DNA from: Variovorax sp.
GTDB taxonomy: Bacteria > Pseudomonadota > Gammaproteobacteria > Burkholderiales > Burkholderiaceae_C
Reading direction: 5' to 3'
NCBI GenBank assembly: GCA_025352265.1
Contig: JANXTS010000059.1
Coordinates: 1 to 64,000 of the forward strand
DNA: 64,000 nucleotides
Shown: positions 1 to 9,810 of the stretch, in pieces
How positions within the stretch are numbered: position 1 is the first letter of the stretch
How the letters are laid out: each line of letters starts with the position of its first letter
Notes under the pieces: generated by a model
Databases searched by the model: none
Told to the model about the DNA's origin: nothing
Seen by the model: only the letters and a program-made list of their open reading frames with translations
Position numbers and translations under genes: made by a program

Positions 1-14
1 ACGATTCCGGAGCC

Positions 15-56
15 ACAAAGAAGAAAGAACTTAGAGCATTTCTGCGCTAAGTCCTT
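15..56 (-). terminator. Putative terminator downstream of tRNA-Pro
   Basis: Read on the minus strand, ACTTAG (rc of 47-52) and CTAAGT (rc of 29-34) form a stem, followed by a pyrimidine-rich tract with interrupted T runs. It lies about 9 bases past the tRNA 3' end and fits a transcript end for the tRNA. It is weaker than a canonical terminator because the T run is broken by C residues. Confidence 0.5.
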
Positions 57-64
57 GATTCATA

Positions 65-141
65 TGGTCGGTGTGAAAGGATTCGAACCTTCGACCCCTT
101 GCACCCCATGCAAGTGCGCTACCAGGCTGCGCCACACACCG
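65..141 (-). tRNA. tRNA-Pro (anticodon GGG)
   Basis: The minus strand gives a full cloverleaf. The acceptor stem is CGGTGTG/CACACCG (135-141 with 69-75), the discriminator is A, and CCA is encoded at 65-67. The anticodon stem is CTTGC/GCAAG with loop ATGGGGT, placing GGG at positions 34-36, which reads CCC/CCU proline codons. The T arm GGTTCGAATCC is intact. It closes the thrS-to-merR gene string and may be cotranscribed with it. Confidence 0.97.
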
Positions 142-167
142 AAGCTTCGAATTATAGCGGGGCGGTT

Positions 168-629
168 CTAGCGACCGACGGAGAGAAGCTCGCGAATTTC
201 GAAGAGTTCGCGGCGCAGCAAGAGGAGCTGCGCACGGTCGACCTGTCGGGGCGGGTTGGCATCGAGCGCCTGCTGCATAACAACTGCGGCATCGAACTCC
301 TCCTGATCGATCTCCACCGCTTCCATGCCCTCCAGTGGCACTTCGCCGGCCTTGCGCTTGTCGCGCTCGTTTTGCACCAGCTCTTGCAACTTGTTGCGGG
401 CACCGCTGATGGTGAAACCCTGGTCATACAACAGGTCGCGAATGCGGCGGATCATCAGCACCTCGTGGTGCTGGTAGTAGCGGCGATTACCGCGACGCTT
501 CATTGGGCGAAGCTGCGTGAACTCCTGTTCCCAGTAGCGCAACACGTGCGGTTTAACGCCGCAGAGTTCTCCGACCTCACCAATGGTGAAGTAACGTTTG
601 ACAGGAATAGGCGGGAGCGTTTTCTCCAT
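168..629 (-). CDS. MerR-family transcriptional regulator
   Basis: The protein is about 153 residues. A MerR-type winged helix-turn-helix spans roughly residues 12-75, with the family pattern FTIGEVGELCGV and the wing motif LRYWEQEF near residue 30-37. The C-terminal half is charged and probably a dimerising coiled coil; I see no cysteine cluster for metal sensing. The start at 629 (MEKTLP) is preferred over an ATG three codons upstream. It lies just downstream of ihfA, an order common in Burkholderiales where it is annotated as a MerR-like regulator of unknown effector. Its target is unknown; the family call is secure. Confidence 0.88.
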   Translation of the reverse strand: MEKTLPPIPVKRYFTIGEVGELCGVKPHVLRYWEQEFTQLRPMKRRGNRRYYQHHEVLMIRRIRDLLYDQGFTISGARNKLQELVQNERDKRKAGEVPLEGMEAVEIDQEEFDAAVVMQQALDANPPRQVDRAQLLLLRRELFEIRELLSVGR

Positions 630-693
630 TGAAATCAAGACGGTGCGGGGGGAAGCTCAGAGGTTACTCCACGTGCAGGTGGAGCAACAAGAA

Positions 694-1083
694 CTATTCG
701 GCGCCAACGCTCCACTCGACCTCTTTTACGTCACTGCTTTCGTCTTCGGAAGTGACGATGCTGCCGTGAATCTGTTCCTTGAGCTTGGCGCTCGCATGAA
801 AGGTCGCGACCCGCCGCGCACCGATTGGTATCGCCTCGCCGGTACGCGGATTGCGGCCAGGCCTTGGTGCCTTCACGCGAATCTGGAAGTTACCAAAGCC
901 CGAGATCTTGACGTCGGCGCCTTCGATCAGACTGCTGGCGACCAATTCAAAAAAAGCCTCGACCATGTCTTTGGATTCGCGCTTGTTGAGACCGATTTGT
1001 TCGAACAGCAAGTCGGCCAGCTGCGCCTTTGTCAGAGCCGGCGTTTCAATAGCTTCAAACGTAAATTCCATGGCGTCGATCAT
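694..1083 (-). CDS. ihfA: Integration host factor subunit alpha
   Basis: This 129-residue protein belongs to the HU/IHF family. IHF-alpha pairs with IHF-beta to bend DNA sharply at specific sites in replication, recombination and transcription. The residues 19-31 ([13 protein letters not shown]) form the typical first helix. The intercalating arm motif PGRNPRTGE sits at residues 75-83. The C-terminus is about 20 residues longer than E. coli IhfA and acidic. The ATG at 1083 overlaps the pheT stop in an ATGA arrangement, suggesting translational coupling; an internal ATG four codons later is possible. The pheT-ihfA order matches the enterobacterial pheST-himA arrangement. Confidence 0.95.
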   Translation of the reverse strand: MIDAMEFTFEAIETPALTKAQLADLLFEQIGLNKRESKDMVEAFFELVASSLIEGADVKISGFGNFQIRVKAPRPGRNPRTGEAIPIGARRVATFHASAKLKEQIHGSIVTSEDESSDVKEVEWSVGAE

Positions 1084-3518
1084 CCACGCAAACGCGCGCC
1101 CAGCTTTGCAGAAAGTTGATCGACGATGGCGCGGACCGCAGGGTCGATCTGCTCGTCGGTAAGCGACGCGCTGTCGTCATGAAAAGTCAGGCGTACCGCC
1201 ATGCTCTTCTCGCCGGCCGCAAGGCCGCCCGATGCCGACATCGTGCCGTCGCGGGCGGCTTGCGGGCGATAGATGTCGAACAACGCTGCATCGCGCAGCA
1301 AGCCACTGGTCGATGCCGAGTCGATCGCTTCCGACAACGCCGCGAAGCTGACCGCCTCGGCAACTACAACGGCAATATCGCGCTCCACTGACTGATGCTT
1401 CGGCACCGGCCGTGCTAGCGGAACGGGGCGCGCGGTAACGGCGTCGAGATCGAGCTCGAACAGCACAGGCGCTTGCGCAAACTCCCACTGCTGACGCCAC
1501 TGCGGATGCAACTCGCCGACCACGCCGATCGGCCTTCCGTCGACGAGCACGCGTGCTGCGCGGCCCGGATGCAGCGCAGGATGTTCGGTGCGCTCAAAGG
1601 TCGGTGCCAAAGGTGCGAGCAACGCTTCGACATCGCCCTTGACGTCGAAGAAGTCGGTACGCACCGGCTTGGCGTCCCAGCGCGCAGCCTGAGCGTCCCC
1701 CCAAGCCAGACCTGCGACGCGCATCGGTTGGTGGATGCCCTTGACGGTGGTGTCGGTCGTTGCAATCGACGCATCGCGCAGAAAGACGCGGCCGACTTCG
1801 AAGACACGCACGGCCGGCGCCTTGCGATCAAGGTTGAACTTGAGCACCTGCAACAGCGAGCCGAGCAGCGACGAACGCATCACGCTCATCTGGCTGGCGA
1901 TTGGATTCAACAGCTTCACCGGATTCGAGTTGCCAGCCAGATCGCGCTCCCAATCGGCTTCGACAAAGCTGAAATTGATGGTCTCCTGGTAGCCCAGCGA
2001 AGCCAGCCGGTGGCGCACAGCGAAGCGGCTGCGCTGCGCCTCGGTCTGCACGCGCGCAGCGATGGGCGCAAGCGGCAGCGTCGTGGGCAAATTGTTGTAG
2101 CCGATGAGGCGTGCGACCTCTTCGATCAAGTCCTCCTCCATGACGAGGTCGAACCGATGCGGCGGCGGCGTGACGACCAGCGTGCCATCGCCTTCGGTCA
2201 ACGCGAACCCGAGCCGACCCAGCGCGTCGGCGCATTGCGCCTGGGTCAACGGCATGCCGATGACGCGCGCCGCGCGTGCGACGCGCAAGGTAACGGGTTT
2301 CAACTCCGGCAAGTGCAGGGTCTGGTCGTCGATCGGTCCGGGCTGGCAACCGCAGATGTCGACGATCAACTGCGTGACACGCTCGATGATCTCAACGGTG
2401 CGGCTCGGGTCGACACCCCGCTCGAAACGATGGCCGGCATCGGTCGAGAAATTGAAGCGCCGCGAGCGCCCTTGAATAGCATCGGGCCACCAGAACGCGG
2501 CCTCAACATAGATGTTGCGCGTGTCGTCAGACACGGCGGTGGCATCACCGCCCATGATGCCGGCAAGCGATTCGACTTCGCGCTGATCGGCGATCACACC
2601 GACCTTGTCGTCGACCGTCACGGTGTTCCCATTGAGCAGCTTGAGTTGCTCGGCAGCACGCCCCCAACGTACGGTGAGGCCGCCGTGAATCTTGTCGAGG
2701 TCGAAGATGTGCGTGGGCTGGCCGTACTCGAACATCACGTAGTTCGAGATGTCGACCAGCGCGGTCACACTGCGTTGACCGCAACGGGCCAGCCGATCGA
2801 CCATCCACGCGGGAGTCTTCGCTTCTGGGTCGACACCCTTCAACACGCGGCCAGAAAAGCGGCCGCAGAGTTCGGGCGCTTCGACCTTCACTGCAAGCTT
2901 GCTGTCGTGCGTCGGCACGACGGCAGGCGTTGCGGGTGTTTTAAGCGGCGCACCAGTCAGTGCGGACAGCTCGCGCGCCACGCCGTACACGCTGAGGCCG
3001 TGCGCCAAGTTGGGTGTGAGCTTCAGCGTGAGCAGCACGTCGTCGAGCTTCAGCACGTCGCGCACGTCGACGCCGATCGGCGCATCTGCAGCGAGTTCGA
3101 GCAGGCCGCCGTGATCTTCGCTGAGCTGCAGCTCGCGCGCCGAACACAGCATGCCTTCGCTCTCCACACCACGCAGCTTGCCGAGCTTGATGAGGAACGG
3201 CTTGCCGTCTTCCCCAGGCGGCAGTTCGGCGCCAACGAGCGCGCACGGCACCTTGATTCCTACGCGTGCGTTGGGTGCGCCGCAGACGATGTTCAGCAAG
3301 ACGCCTTGCCCCACATCGACCTGACAAACCTTCAGGCGATCGGCGTTCGGATGCTGCGTGGCTTCCTTGATTTCACCAACCACGATCTTCGCGAACGCAG
3401 GCGCGGCGGGCCGCCGCTCTTCGACCTCGAAACCGCCCATCGTGAGTGTGTCAGCCAGCTCGACACTGCTGAGTGGCGGGTTGCAGAACTCGCGCAACCA
3501 GGACTCGGGAAATTGCAT
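1080..3518 (-). CDS. pheT: Phenylalanyl-tRNA synthetase beta subunit
   Basis: At 812 residues this is full length for bacterial PheT. Domains in order are an N-terminal region with the tRNA-binding EMAP/OB-fold (about 40-150), the B3/B4 editing domain (about 215-380), B5 (about 405-480), the catalytic-like core, and a C-terminal anticodon-binding FDX-ACB domain (about 715-811). With PheS it forms the (alpha-beta)2 enzyme charging tRNA-Phe and hydrolysing mischarged Tyr-tRNA-Phe. The start lies 20 bases downstream of the pheS stop, and the stop overlaps ihfA. A long open frame on the opposite strand here is only an antisense shadow. Confidence 0.97.
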   Translation of the reverse strand: MQFPESWLREFCNPPLSSVELADTLTMGGFEVEERRPAAPAFAKIVVGEIKEATQHPNADRLKVCQVDVGQGVLLNIVCGAPNARVGIKVPCALVGAELPPGEDGKPFLIKLGKLRGVESEGMLCSARELQLSEDHGGLLELAADAPIGVDVRDVLKLDDVLLTLKLTPNLAHGLSVYGVARELSALTGAPLKTPATPAVVPTHDSKLAVKVEAPELCGRFSGRVLKGVDPEAKTPAWMVDRLARCGQRSVTALVDISNYVMFEYGQPTHIFDLDKIHGGLTVRWGRAAEQLKLLNGNTVTVDDKVGVIADQREVESLAGIMGGDATAVSDDTRNIYVEAAFWWPDAIQGRSRRFNFSTDAGHRFERGVDPSRTVEIIERVTQLIVDICGCQPGPIDDQTLHLPELKPVTLRVARAARVIGMPLTQAQCADALGRLGFALTEGDGTLVVTPPPHRFDLVMEEDLIEEVARLIGYNNLPTTLPLAPIAARVQTEAQRSRFAVRHRLASLGYQETINFSFVEADWERDLAGNSNPVKLLNPIASQMSVMRSSLLGSLLQVLKFNLDRKAPAVRVFEVGRVFLRDASIATTDTTVKGIHQPMRVAGLAWGDAQAARWDAKPVRTDFFDVKGDVEALLAPLAPTFERTEHPALHPGRAARVLVDGRPIGVVGELHPQWRQQWEFAQAPVLFELDLDAVTARPVPLARPVPKHQSVERDIAVVVAEAVSFAALSEAIDSASTSGLLRDAALFDIYRPQAARDGTMSASGGLAAGEKSMAVRLTFHDDSASLTDEQIDPAVRAIVDQLSAKLGARLRG

Positions 3519-3538
3519 CTCGTCGTACTCGTTTTTGT

Positions 3539-4615
3539 TTATTGGAACTGCGACAAGAAGCGCAGGTCGCCGTCGAAGAAGTGGCGCAGGTCGTTCACGC
3601 CGTACCGCAACATTGCGAGCCGGTCTGGCCCCATGCCGAAAGCGAAGCCGATGTACCGCTCCGGGTCCAGCCCCATGTTGCGCACGACGCTCGGATGCAC
3701 CTGGCCCGCTCCGGACACTTCGAGCCAGCGACCGGCCAGCGGCCCCGTTTGAAACTGGATATCGATCTCGGCACTCGGCTCGGTGAACGGGAAAAAGCTT
3801 GGCCTGAAGCGCAACACCAGATCGTCGGTTTCAAAGAACGTACGACAGAAGTCGGTGAACACGACCTTCAAGTCCTTGAAGCTCACATTGGCTCCGAGCC
3901 ACAGACCTTCGCACTGGTGGAACATCGGCGAATGGGTGGCGTCGCTGTCTACGCGGTAGGTGCGACCCGGCGCAATGACACGGATCTCGGGCGCCTGCAC
4001 GGTACCGGTGGTGTCGTCCGCCGCCGCCTTGAAGAGGGCCGCGTGCTTCTTGATGTGCTGGTGCGCGTAACGCACCTGCATCGGGCTGGTGTGCGGCCGC
4101 AGGTTGTAAGGCACGCCATCTTCACCGTCGATGTCGACATAGAAGGTGTCTTGCATCGACCGCGCCGGATGGTTCGGTGGATTGTTGAGCGAGGTGAAGC
4201 TGTGCCAGTCGCTTTCGATTTCGGGGCCGTCGGCCACGTCGAAACCCATGCTGGAAAAGATCGCTTCGATGCGCTCCAACGTGCGGGTGACCGGATGCAA
4301 ACCGCCCCCAGTGCGACGTCGACCGGGCAGGCTGATGTCCAGCGCCTCAGCTTTCAGTTGCAGGTCGAGTTCGGCATCGGCGAGTTGCTGACGGCGCTCG
4401 GTCAACGCGGCCTCGATGGCCTGCTTGGCAATATTGATCGCGGCGCCACGCGACTTTTTTTCGTCGACGGCTAGCTGGGCCATGCCCTTCATCAGTTCTG
4501 TGATGCGCCCGGATTTACCGAGAAACAGCGCCTTGGCGTTCTCGAGATCCGCGGGGGCCTTGGAATCCGCAAAGGCAGTGCGGGCGTTTTCGACCAGGGT
4601 GTCCAGCTCGTTCAT
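3539..4615 (-). CDS. pheS: Phenylalanyl-tRNA synthetase alpha subunit
   Basis: This 358-residue class II synthetase subunit carries the aminoacyl-adenylate active site for Phe-tRNA formation. An N-terminal coiled coil (about 1-90) contacts tRNA. Class II motif 2 is visible around residues 216-240 ([18 protein letters not shown]), and motif 3 near residue 330 ([10 protein letters not shown]). [10 protein letters not shown] lies between them. A terminator-like hairpin lies between rplT and this gene, so part of its expression may depend on read-through or an internal promoter. I found no Phe-rich leader peptide like the enterobacterial pheM. Confidence 0.97.
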   Translation of the reverse strand: MNELDTLVENARTAFADSKAPADLENAKALFLGKSGRITELMKGMAQLAVDEKKSRGAAINIAKQAIEAALTERRQQLADAELDLQLKAEALDISLPGRRRTGGGLHPVTRTLERIEAIFSSMGFDVADGPEIESDWHSFTSLNNPPNHPARSMQDTFYVDIDGEDGVPYNLRPHTSPMQVRYAHQHIKKHAALFKAAADDTTGTVQAPEIRVIAPGRTYRVDSDATHSPMFHQCEGLWLGANVSFKDLKVVFTDFCRTFFETDDLVLRFRPSFFPFTEPSAEIDIQFQTGPLAGRWLEVSGAGQVHPSVVRNMGLDPERYIGFAFGMGPDRLAMLRYGVNDLRHFFDGDLRFLSQFQ

Positions 4616-4644
4616 GGCATTCTTGAATTACTCGGCGCGAGGAA

Positions 4645-4680
4645 ATAAAAAAGGGCTGGAGCTTTTTCAAGCGCCAGCCC
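4645..4680 (-). terminator. Intrinsic terminator between rplT and pheS
   Basis: On the minus strand GGGCTGG-C-GCTT and AAGC-T-CCAGCCC form a long stem with a small A-rich loop, followed by TTTTTTATTT. It would separate rpmI-rplT expression from pheST-ihfA, or act as a partial attenuator. Confidence 0.8.
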
Positions 4681-4701
4681 TTGTACCGTGGGCGCAAACC
4701 A

Positions 4702-4717
4702 CTGTCCCGAAGGACAG
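4702..4717 (-). other. UUCG-tetraloop hairpin after rplT
   Basis: The minus strand reads CTGTCC-TTCG-GGACAG, a perfect 6-bp stem capped by a C(UUCG)G tetraloop, 18 bases beyond the rplT stop codon and just before the intrinsic terminator. It is probably a 3'-end stabiliser or RNA-processing structure. Confidence 0.6.
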
Positions 4718-4735
4718 ACAGTTCGCCGTGCAGGA

Positions 4736-5095
4736 TCAAGCAGCCAGCTTGGCCTTGACCTGCTCCACGATGCCGGCAAAAGCGGCCTTGTCGTGCACCG
4801 CGATGTCCGCAAGCATCTTGCGGTCGATCTCGATACCGGCCTTGCGGATGCCATTGGCGAATTGGCTGTAAGTCAGGCCCAGTTCACGCGAGGCGGCGTT
4901 GATACGCGCAATCCACAATTGACGAAAAACACGCTTCTTGGTGCGGCGATCGCGGTAGGCGTATTGGCCTGCCTTCATCACCGCCTGTTTGGCGACGCGG
5001 AAGACATTGCCGCGGCGACCGCGGAAACCCTTGGCGAGTGCGAGAACTTTTTTGTGGCGGGCGCGAGCCGTTACACCACGTTTGACGCGAGGCAT
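4736..5095 (-). CDS. rplT: 50S ribosomal protein L20
   Basis: This 119-residue protein has the diagnostic L20 N-terminus ([18 protein letters not shown]) and the basic [10 protein letters not shown] segment. L20 binds 23S rRNA early in 50S assembly and in enterobacteria represses translation of rpmI-rplT mRNA. It follows rpmI by 24 bases and precedes a strong terminator. Length and sequence are normal. Confidence 0.98.
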   Translation of the reverse strand: MPRVKRGVTARARHKKVLALAKGFRGRRGNVFRVAKQAVMKAGQYAYRDRRTKKRVFRQLWIARINAASRELGLTYSQFANGIRKAGIEIDRKMLADIAVHDKAAFAGIVEQVKAKLAA

Positions 5096-5119
5096 GTGTG
5101 TACTCCTTGTTCGTCTGGG

Positions 5120-5323
5120 TTAAATGCCACGGCCGGGCAACATCGCGGCGACAGAAACCATATTGGTTTCATGCACTGCGACTGCACCGCGGAGGTGACG
5201 CTTGTTCTTGGTGGTCTTCTTGGTCAGGATGTGACGTTTGAAGGCTTGGCCGCGCTTTACGGTGCCACCTGGACGAACGCGGAAACGCTTTTTCGCGCTG
5301 CTCTTGGTCTTCATTTTGGGCAT
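5120..5323 (-). CDS. rpmI: 50S ribosomal protein L35
   Basis: This 67-residue, highly basic protein shows the L35 signature [16 protein letters not shown] and the [16 protein letters not shown] segment. It is a structural component of the 50S subunit. It lies between infC and rplT in the universal infC-rpmI-rplT order. The 147-base gap to infC has no other gene and may hold control structures. Confidence 0.97.
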   Translation of the reverse strand: MPKMKTKSSAKKRFRVRPGGTVKRGQAFKRHILTKKTTKNKRHLRGAVAVHETNMVSVAAMLPGRGI

Positions 5324-5470
5324 GTAATGCTCCTTTAATTGTGCTCGTGAGGCGCCGCGGATGTTCCACGGGCTTGTTGGCCCCGAGACACTTCTTTATC
5401 TCGCGCTTGCCTGCACTTTTCAGCGCCGGCAATCGCGAAATCCCTACAGATCGCTAAAACTTCAAATCGC

Positions 5471-6076
5471 TCAGGCCGAGGCCGTTGCAGGTGCTGCGGC
5501 TTCCGCCACAGGCTTTGCCGGTGCCCCAGCCTTCTTGCGGCCGGGCGCAATCATCATGATCATTTGCCGGCCCTCAAGCTTTGGAAACTGCTCGACCATG
5601 ATCAGATCGGCCAGTTCATCGCGAATACGCTGCAAAAGGGCCAAACCGAGTTCCTGGTGCGTGATCTCACGGCCGCGAAAACGCAGCGTGATCTTGCATT
5701 TGTCGCCTTCTTCAAGAAAACGCTTGATATTGCGCATCTTGATGTTGTAGTCACCATCGTCGGTACCGGGCCGGAACTTAATTTCCTTGACCTCGATGAC
5801 CTTCTGCTTGGACTTCGCTTCGGCAGCCTTCTTCTGTTCGTGGTACTTGAACTTTCCGTACTCGATCAGTCGACAGACCGGCGGGTTGGCCGCAGCCACG
5901 ACCTCAACCAAATCCACGTCTTGTTCACCGGCTAGGCGCAAGGCCTCGACAAGACTCACAACTCCCAACGGCTCATTTTCCGGGCCGATCAGGCGGACTT
6001 CCGGGGCCATGATTTCCCGGTTAAGGCGGTGTTGGCGTTCCTCGCGGTGGCGGCGGTCGCGAAATGCAGTAGCGAT
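5471..6076 (-). CDS. infC: Translation initiation factor IF-3 (AUC start)
   Basis: IF-3 binds the 30S subunit and proofreads initiation. An ATG-only call at 6010 would omit the conserved N-terminus: the frame continues upstream 22 codons ([20 protein letters not shown]) to an ATC at 6074-6076, preceded by GAAGGA about 8 bases upstream on the minus strand. An ATT three codons further up lacks that spacing. This gives about 201 residues with a basic C-terminal tail ending in an Ala/Pro-rich stretch. Rare starts (AUU in E. coli) underlie infC autoregulation, since IF-3 rejects non-canonical codons; the same logic is inferred here. Both IF-3 domains are intact. Confidence 0.93.
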   Translation of the reverse strand: MATAFRDRRHREERQHRLNREIMAPEVRLIGPENEPLGVVSLVEALRLAGEQDVDLVEVVAAANPPVCRLIEYGKFKYHEQKKAAEAKSKQKVIEVKEIKFRPGTDDGDYNIKMRNIKRFLEEGDKCKITLRFRGREITHQELGLALLQRIRDELADLIMVEQFPKLEGRQMIMMIAPGRKKAGAPAKPVAEAAAPATASA

Positions 6077-6097
6077 GGTCAGAATCCTTCAAAATTT

Positions 6098-6114
6098 GCT
6101 ACAGAATCTGTAGC
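6098..6114 (-). promoter_or_regulatory. Perfect inverted repeat in the infC leader
   Basis: GCTACAGA-A-TCTGTAGC is an 8-bp perfect inverted repeat with a one-base centre, about 10 bases upstream of the infC ribosome-binding site and inside the thrS-infC gap. As DNA it could be an operator; as RNA the loop would open to three or more bases. Its role is unknown. Confidence 0.5.
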
Positions 6115-6184
6115 GAACACCGTGCAGCCCTCGCGGACAAGCGGTACGTTTGGCCCAGAACACATGGGGTGTTTCGTGGACAAA

Positions 6185-8092
6185 TCAACGCTTGTCGGCA
6201 ATGTCCTGAACGAGGCGTTGTTTGAACGAATCGAGAGACATTGCACCGAGGTCTTGATTGCCTCGGGCGCGCACTGCGACGGCACCTGTTTCCTTCTCTT
6301 TGTCGCCTACGACGAGGATGTAAGGAAACTTTTGCAACGAATGCTTGCGTATTTTATACGTGATCTTCTCGTTGTGCAGGTCGAGCTGGACTCTAACCCC
6401 TTGATCCTGCAGCGTTTTCGCCACTTCTGCGGCGTAATCGGCCTGGCCTTCACTGATATTGAGCACCACGACCTGTACCGGAGCGATCCACGCAGGCATC
6501 GCTCCAGCGTGGTGTTCGATCAGCATTCCGATAAAGCGCTCCAAGCTGCCGACGATCGCTCGATGCAGCATGACCGGGTTAGCGCGGCCGCTGGTTTCCG
6601 TCACGTACTCTGCACCAAGGCGTTCCGCCGTGTTGAAGTCGACCTGCATCGTGCCGCACTGCCACTGACGGCCGAGCGCGTCCTTCAACGTGTACTCGAT
6701 CTTCGGACCATAGAAGGCGCCTTCGCCCGGCGAGATGATGAAGTCCACGCCCGATCGGCGCAGCGCCTCCATGCAGGCATGCTCGGCCTTGTCCCAAAGC
6801 TCTTCCGCGCCCACACGGTTATCTGGGCGCGTCGCGACCTTGTACAAAATCTCGCCAAAACCGAAGTCGGCGTAGACCTTTTGCAGCTTGGCCGTGTAAG
6901 CCACGCATTCGTCGAGGATCTGGTCTTCGGTGCAGAAGACGTGGCCGTCGTCTTGCGTGAAACCGCGTACCCGCATGATTCCGTGAAGCGCGCCGGAGGG
7001 CTCGTTGCGATGACATTGGCCGAACTCGCCATAGCGAATAGGCAGGTCGCGGTAGCTGCGCAGATCGCTCTTGAAGATCAGCACATGGCCGGGGCAATTC
7101 ATGGGCTTCAGCGCATATTCGCGTTTTTCCGATTCGGTCGTGAACATGCTTTCACGGTAGTTCTGCCAGTGGCCCGTTTTCTCCCACAAGCTCTTGTCGA
7201 GGATCTGGGGGCCCTTCACTTCCTGGTAGCCCGTCTCGCGGTAGACGCGGCGCATGTACTGCTCGACCTCTTGCCACATCGCCCAGCCCTTGGGGTGCCA
7301 GAACACGACGCCCGGCGCGACCTCGTCGATATGGAACAGGTCAAGCTCCTTGCCGAGCTTTCGGTGGTCGCGCTTCTCGGCTTCTTCAATGCGCTGGATG
7401 TACTGGTCCAGCTGCTTTTTGTCGGCCCAGGCCGTGCCGTAGATGCGCTGAAGCTGCTCGTTCTTCGCGTCGCCACGCCAGTAAGCGCCAGCCAGTTTCG
7501 TAAGCTTGAAAACCTTCAAAAAACGCGTGTTTGGCACGTGCGGGCCGCGGCACATATCGACGTATTCTTGGTGGAAATACAGCCCCATCGACTGCTCGTC
7601 GGGCATGTCGTCAACAAGCCGCAGCTTGTAGTCTTCTCCTCGGGCCTTGAATACGTCGATGACCTCCGCGCGTGGCGTCATTTTTTTCACGACGTCGTAG
7701 TCCTGCGCAATCAATTCGCGCATGCGCGCCTCAATGGCCGCCATGTCGTCGGGCGTGAACGGGCGCTCGTACGAGATGTCGTAATAAAAGCCTTCGTCGA
7801 TGACCGGGCCGATCACCATCTTCGCCGTCGGATACAACTGCTTCACCGCATGGCCGAGGAGGTGCGCTGTCGAGTGACGAATGATCTCCAGCCCCTCCTT
7901 ATCGCGCGGCGTGATGATCTGCAGCTTGGCATCGTGATCGATGATGTCGCTCGCATCGACCAGTAGCCCGTCGACCTTGCCGGCCACGGTCATCTTGGCA
8001 AGGCCGGGGCCGATGGATTGAGCGACTTCGGCGACCGAAACGGGGCCGGGATATTCGCGGCGCGAATTGTCGGGAAGCGTGATCTGGATCAT
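6185..8092 (-). CDS. thrS: Threonyl-tRNA synthetase
   Basis: The enzyme charges tRNA-Thr. From the start at 8092 (MIQITLPDN, with GAGG upstream) it is 635 residues, normal for the family. Domains are TGS (1-60), the editing domain with HSTAHLLGH near residues 73-81 and the CRGPH motif, the class II core with zinc-ligand motif MNCPGH and [12 protein letters not shown], motif 3 ([13 protein letters not shown]), and a C-terminal anticodon-binding domain. A longer open frame to 8146 would run into the attenuator hairpin and is rejected. It heads the thrS-infC-rpmI-rplT-pheST-ihfA string and appears to be controlled by the upstream leader. Confidence 0.97.
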   Translation of the reverse strand: MIQITLPDNSRREYPGPVSVAEVAQSIGPGLAKMTVAGKVDGLLVDASDIIDHDAKLQIITPRDKEGLEIIRHSTAHLLGHAVKQLYPTAKMVIGPVIDEGFYYDISYERPFTPDDMAAIEARMRELIAQDYDVVKKMTPRAEVIDVFKARGEDYKLRLVDDMPDEQSMGLYFHQEYVDMCRGPHVPNTRFLKVFKLTKLAGAYWRGDAKNEQLQRIYGTAWADKKQLDQYIQRIEEAEKRDHRKLGKELDLFHIDEVAPGVVFWHPKGWAMWQEVEQYMRRVYRETGYQEVKGPQILDKSLWEKTGHWQNYRESMFTTESEKREYALKPMNCPGHVLIFKSDLRSYRDLPIRYGEFGQCHRNEPSGALHGIMRVRGFTQDDGHVFCTEDQILDECVAYTAKLQKVYADFGFGEILYKVATRPDNRVGAEELWDKAEHACMEALRRSGVDFIISPGEGAFYGPKIEYTLKDALGRQWQCGTMQVDFNTAERLGAEYVTETSGRANPVMLHRAIVGSLERFIGMLIEHHAGAMPAWIAPVQVVVLNISEGQADYAAEVAKTLQDQGVRVQLDLHNEKITYKIRKHSLQKFPYILVVGDKEKETGAVAVRARGNQDLGAMSLDSFKQRLVQDIADKR

Positions 8093-8114
8093 GGGGAACC
8101 TCGGGGCGGAAAAC

Positions 8115-8142
8115 AAAAAAGCGCGGTAATCGACCGCGCTTT
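8115..8142 (-). terminator. Attenuator terminator in the thrS leader
   Basis: On the minus strand AAAGCGCGGT-CGATT-ACCGCGCTTT makes a perfect 10-bp stem followed by a six-T run, ending about 22 bases before the thrS start codon. Its position inside the leader, downstream of a short Thr-containing reading frame, marks it as an attenuator rather than the end of a gene. Confidence 0.82.
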
Positions 8143-8179
8143 GCATTGGCTTGATAGCTGGAAATCCAGCGTGCGCGGG

Positions 8180-8242
8180 CTACTGGCCTCGTCCGTTCAG
8201 GAGAAGACCTTTGATGGCTTGCGGCGTAGTTCGCGGTGTCAT
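8180..8242 (-). CDS. Candidate thrS leader peptide (20 aa)
   Basis: The 20-codon frame encodes MTPRTTPQAIKGLLLNGRGQ and ends in TAG. Three threonine codons (ACA, ACT, ACG) lie at codons 2, 5 and 6. A purine-rich stretch (AGAAAGG) lies about 10 bases upstream. CCCGCGC directly after the stop codon (rc of 8173-8179) can pair with GCGCGG in the 5' arm of the downstream terminator. A ribosome stalled on the Thr codons would leave it free to form an antiterminator, while one at the stop would cover it. This is inferred control of thrS by charged tRNA-Thr; no homolog is known to me. Confidence 0.6.
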   Translation of the reverse strand: MTPRTTPQAIKGLLLNGRGQ

Positions 8243-8285
8243 AACCAAAGTGCCTTTCTCGCCCTTGTTGCGAATGGGAGCGGAG

Positions 8286-8291
8286 ATTCTA
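8286..8291 (-). promoter_or_regulatory. Likely thrS leader promoter (-10 box)
   Basis: TAGAAT on the minus strand lies about 44 bases upstream of the leader-peptide start and just beyond the aceA terminator, so it is well placed to start the thrS leader transcript. No strong -35 hexamer is seen at standard spacing. Confidence 0.45.
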
Positions 8292-8302
8292 GCCGCGCCC
8301 AC

Positions 8303-8328
8303 AAAAAAACCCGACCAAGGCCGGGCTC
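8303..8328 (-). terminator. Intrinsic terminator of aceA
   Basis: On the minus strand an AGCCCGGCC/GGTCGGGTT stem with two G-T pairs is followed by a seven-T run, about 35 bases after the aceA stop. It separates aceA from the thrS leader. Confidence 0.85.
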
Positions 8329-8362
8329 TCTGGTTATGTTCGCGTTTGTCGCGAACGCAGAT

Positions 8363-9682
8363 TCAGTGGAACTGCTCTTCTTCGGTCGAACCCGTCAGCG
8401 CCGTCACGCTCGACTTTCCGCCCTGGATCACGGTCGTCACTTCGTCGAAGTAGCCGGTGCCGACTTCCTGCTGGTGCGACACAAAGGTGTAGCCGCGATC
8501 GCGCGCTGCAAACTCGGGCTCCTGCACCTTTTCGACATAGGCCGACATGCCGCGTGCGACGTAGTCTTGCGCCAGATCGAACATGTTGAACCACATCGAG
8601 TGAATGCCGGCAAGCGTGATGAACTGGTACTTGTAGCCCATGGCGCCTAGCTCCTTCTGGAACTTGGCGATAGTCGCGTCGTCGAGGTTCTTCTTCCAGT
8701 TGAACGAAGGCGAGCAGTTGTACGCAAGCATCTTGCCAGGGTGGACCTTGTGCACAGCATCAGCGAACTTCTTGGCAAAGGCCAGGTCGGGTGTGCCGGT
8801 TTCGCACCACACCAGGTCGGCGTAATGCGCGTACGCAACGGCGCGGCTGATGGCTTGGTCCATCCCCTTGCGAGTCCGGTAGAAGCCTTCAGCCGTGCGT
8901 TCGCCGGTGATGAAGGGCTTGTCGTTCTCGTCGTAGTCGCTGGTGATGAGGTCCGCTGCCTCAGCGTCGGTGCGTGCGATCACCAAGGTCGGCGTGCCGC
9001 AAACGTCGGCCGCCATACGTGCAGCGATCAATTTCTGAACCGCCTCGATCGTCGGCACCAGCACCTTGCCGCCCATGTGGCCACACTTCTTGACCGATGC
9101 GAGCTGGTCTTCAAAGTGAACGCCGCCCGCGCCCGCCTTGATCATCGCCTTCATCAATTCGAATGCGTTGAGCACGCCGCCGAAGCCGGCTTCTGCATCG
9201 GCCACGATCGGCGCGAAGTAGTCGATATAGCCCTTGTCGCCGGGGTTCGTACCCTTGGACCACTGGATTTCATCGGCGCGCTGGAACGTGTTGTTGATGC
9301 GCTCGACCACCGTCGGCACCGAGTCGACCGGGTACAGCGACTGGTCCGGGTACATCGATGCGTAGCTGTTGTTGTCGGCGGCCACTTGCCAGCCCGACAG
9401 GTAGATCGCCTTGACGCCGGCTTTCACCTGTTGCATCGCCTGGCCGCCGGTGAGTGCGCCGAGGCAGTTGACGTAAGCCTCGGTGTTGACCAAGTCCCAC
9501 AGCTTCTCGGCACCGCGGCGAGCCAGTGTGTGTTCGATCGGCACCGAGCCGCGCAAACGCACGACATCGGCAGCGCTGTAGCCGCGCTTGATGCCCTTCC
9601 AGCGCGGGTTAGTCGCCCAGTCTTTTTCTAGCGCGGCAATCTGTTGTTCGCGGCTCAGTTGTTCGGTCAGGGTTTGGGGCAT
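8363..9682 (-). CDS. aceA: Isocitrate lyase
   Basis: The enzyme cleaves isocitrate to glyoxylate and succinate, opening the glyoxylate shunt for growth on acetate or fatty acids. The start at 9682 (MPQTLTEQL) has GGAG six bases upstream, giving 439 residues, close to E. coli AceA. The catalytic signature KKCGHMGGK is at residues 198-206 with the active-site cysteine at 200. The gene is monocistronic between its own terminator and a long upstream region rich in inverted repeats. Malate synthase is not in the window. Confidence 0.97.
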   Translation of the reverse strand: MPQTLTEQLSREQQIAALEKDWATNPRWKGIKRGYSAADVVRLRGSVPIEHTLARRGAEKLWDLVNTEAYVNCLGALTGGQAMQQVKAGVKAIYLSGWQVAADNNSYASMYPDQSLYPVDSVPTVVERINNTFQRADEIQWSKGTNPGDKGYIDYFAPIVADAEAGFGGVLNAFELMKAMIKAGAGGVHFEDQLASVKKCGHMGGKVLVPTIEAVQKLIAARMAADVCGTPTLVIARTDAEAADLITSDYDENDKPFITGERTAEGFYRTRKGMDQAISRAVAYAHYADLVWCETGTPDLAFAKKFADAVHKVHPGKMLAYNCSPSFNWKKNLDDATIAKFQKELGAMGYKYQFITLAGIHSMWFNMFDLAQDYVARGMSAYVEKVQEPEFAARDRGYTFVSHQQEVGTGYFDEVTTVIQGGKSSVTALTGSTEEEQFH

Positions 9683-9755
9683 GGTCACTCCGTAAGGTTG
9701 ATTGATCAGTCGGCACTTTCGCCAGGAGCCAAACTTTAGCCGGAACCCCAAGTCT

Positions 9756-9775
9756 TATGTCTTATAGAAGACATA
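9756..9775. promoter_or_regulatory. aceA: Palindromic operator upstream of aceA
   Basis: TATGTCTT-ATAG-AAGACATA is a perfect 8-bp inverted repeat with a 4-base spacer, 74 bases upstream of the aceA start and flanked by a further GTCTTATG half-like copy. The size and symmetry fit a GntR- or similar dimeric regulator controlling the glyoxylate shunt. The regulator identity is inference. Confidence 0.6.
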
Positions 9776-9810
9776 TTTTTTGTCCTGCAAAATCAATCAC
9801 TTACGAAACC

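Noticed and set aside
1473..3752. Very long open frame on the plus strand antisense to pheT and pheS
   Set aside because: It mirrors conserved synthetase codons and has no homology-like motif; GC-rich coding DNA commonly leaves the opposite strand open.
4616..4735. Phe-rich leader peptide for pheST attenuation
   Set aside because: A terminator exists but no short frame rich in phenylalanine precedes it; it looks like the rplT terminator.
6029..7966. Long plus-strand open frame opposite thrS
   Set aside because: thrS motifs are unambiguous on the minus strand; this is an antisense shadow.
8093..8146. Upstream extension of thrS to an earlier ATG
   Set aside because: It would begin inside the attenuator hairpin, has no ribosome site there, and adds a segment not seen in ThrRS.
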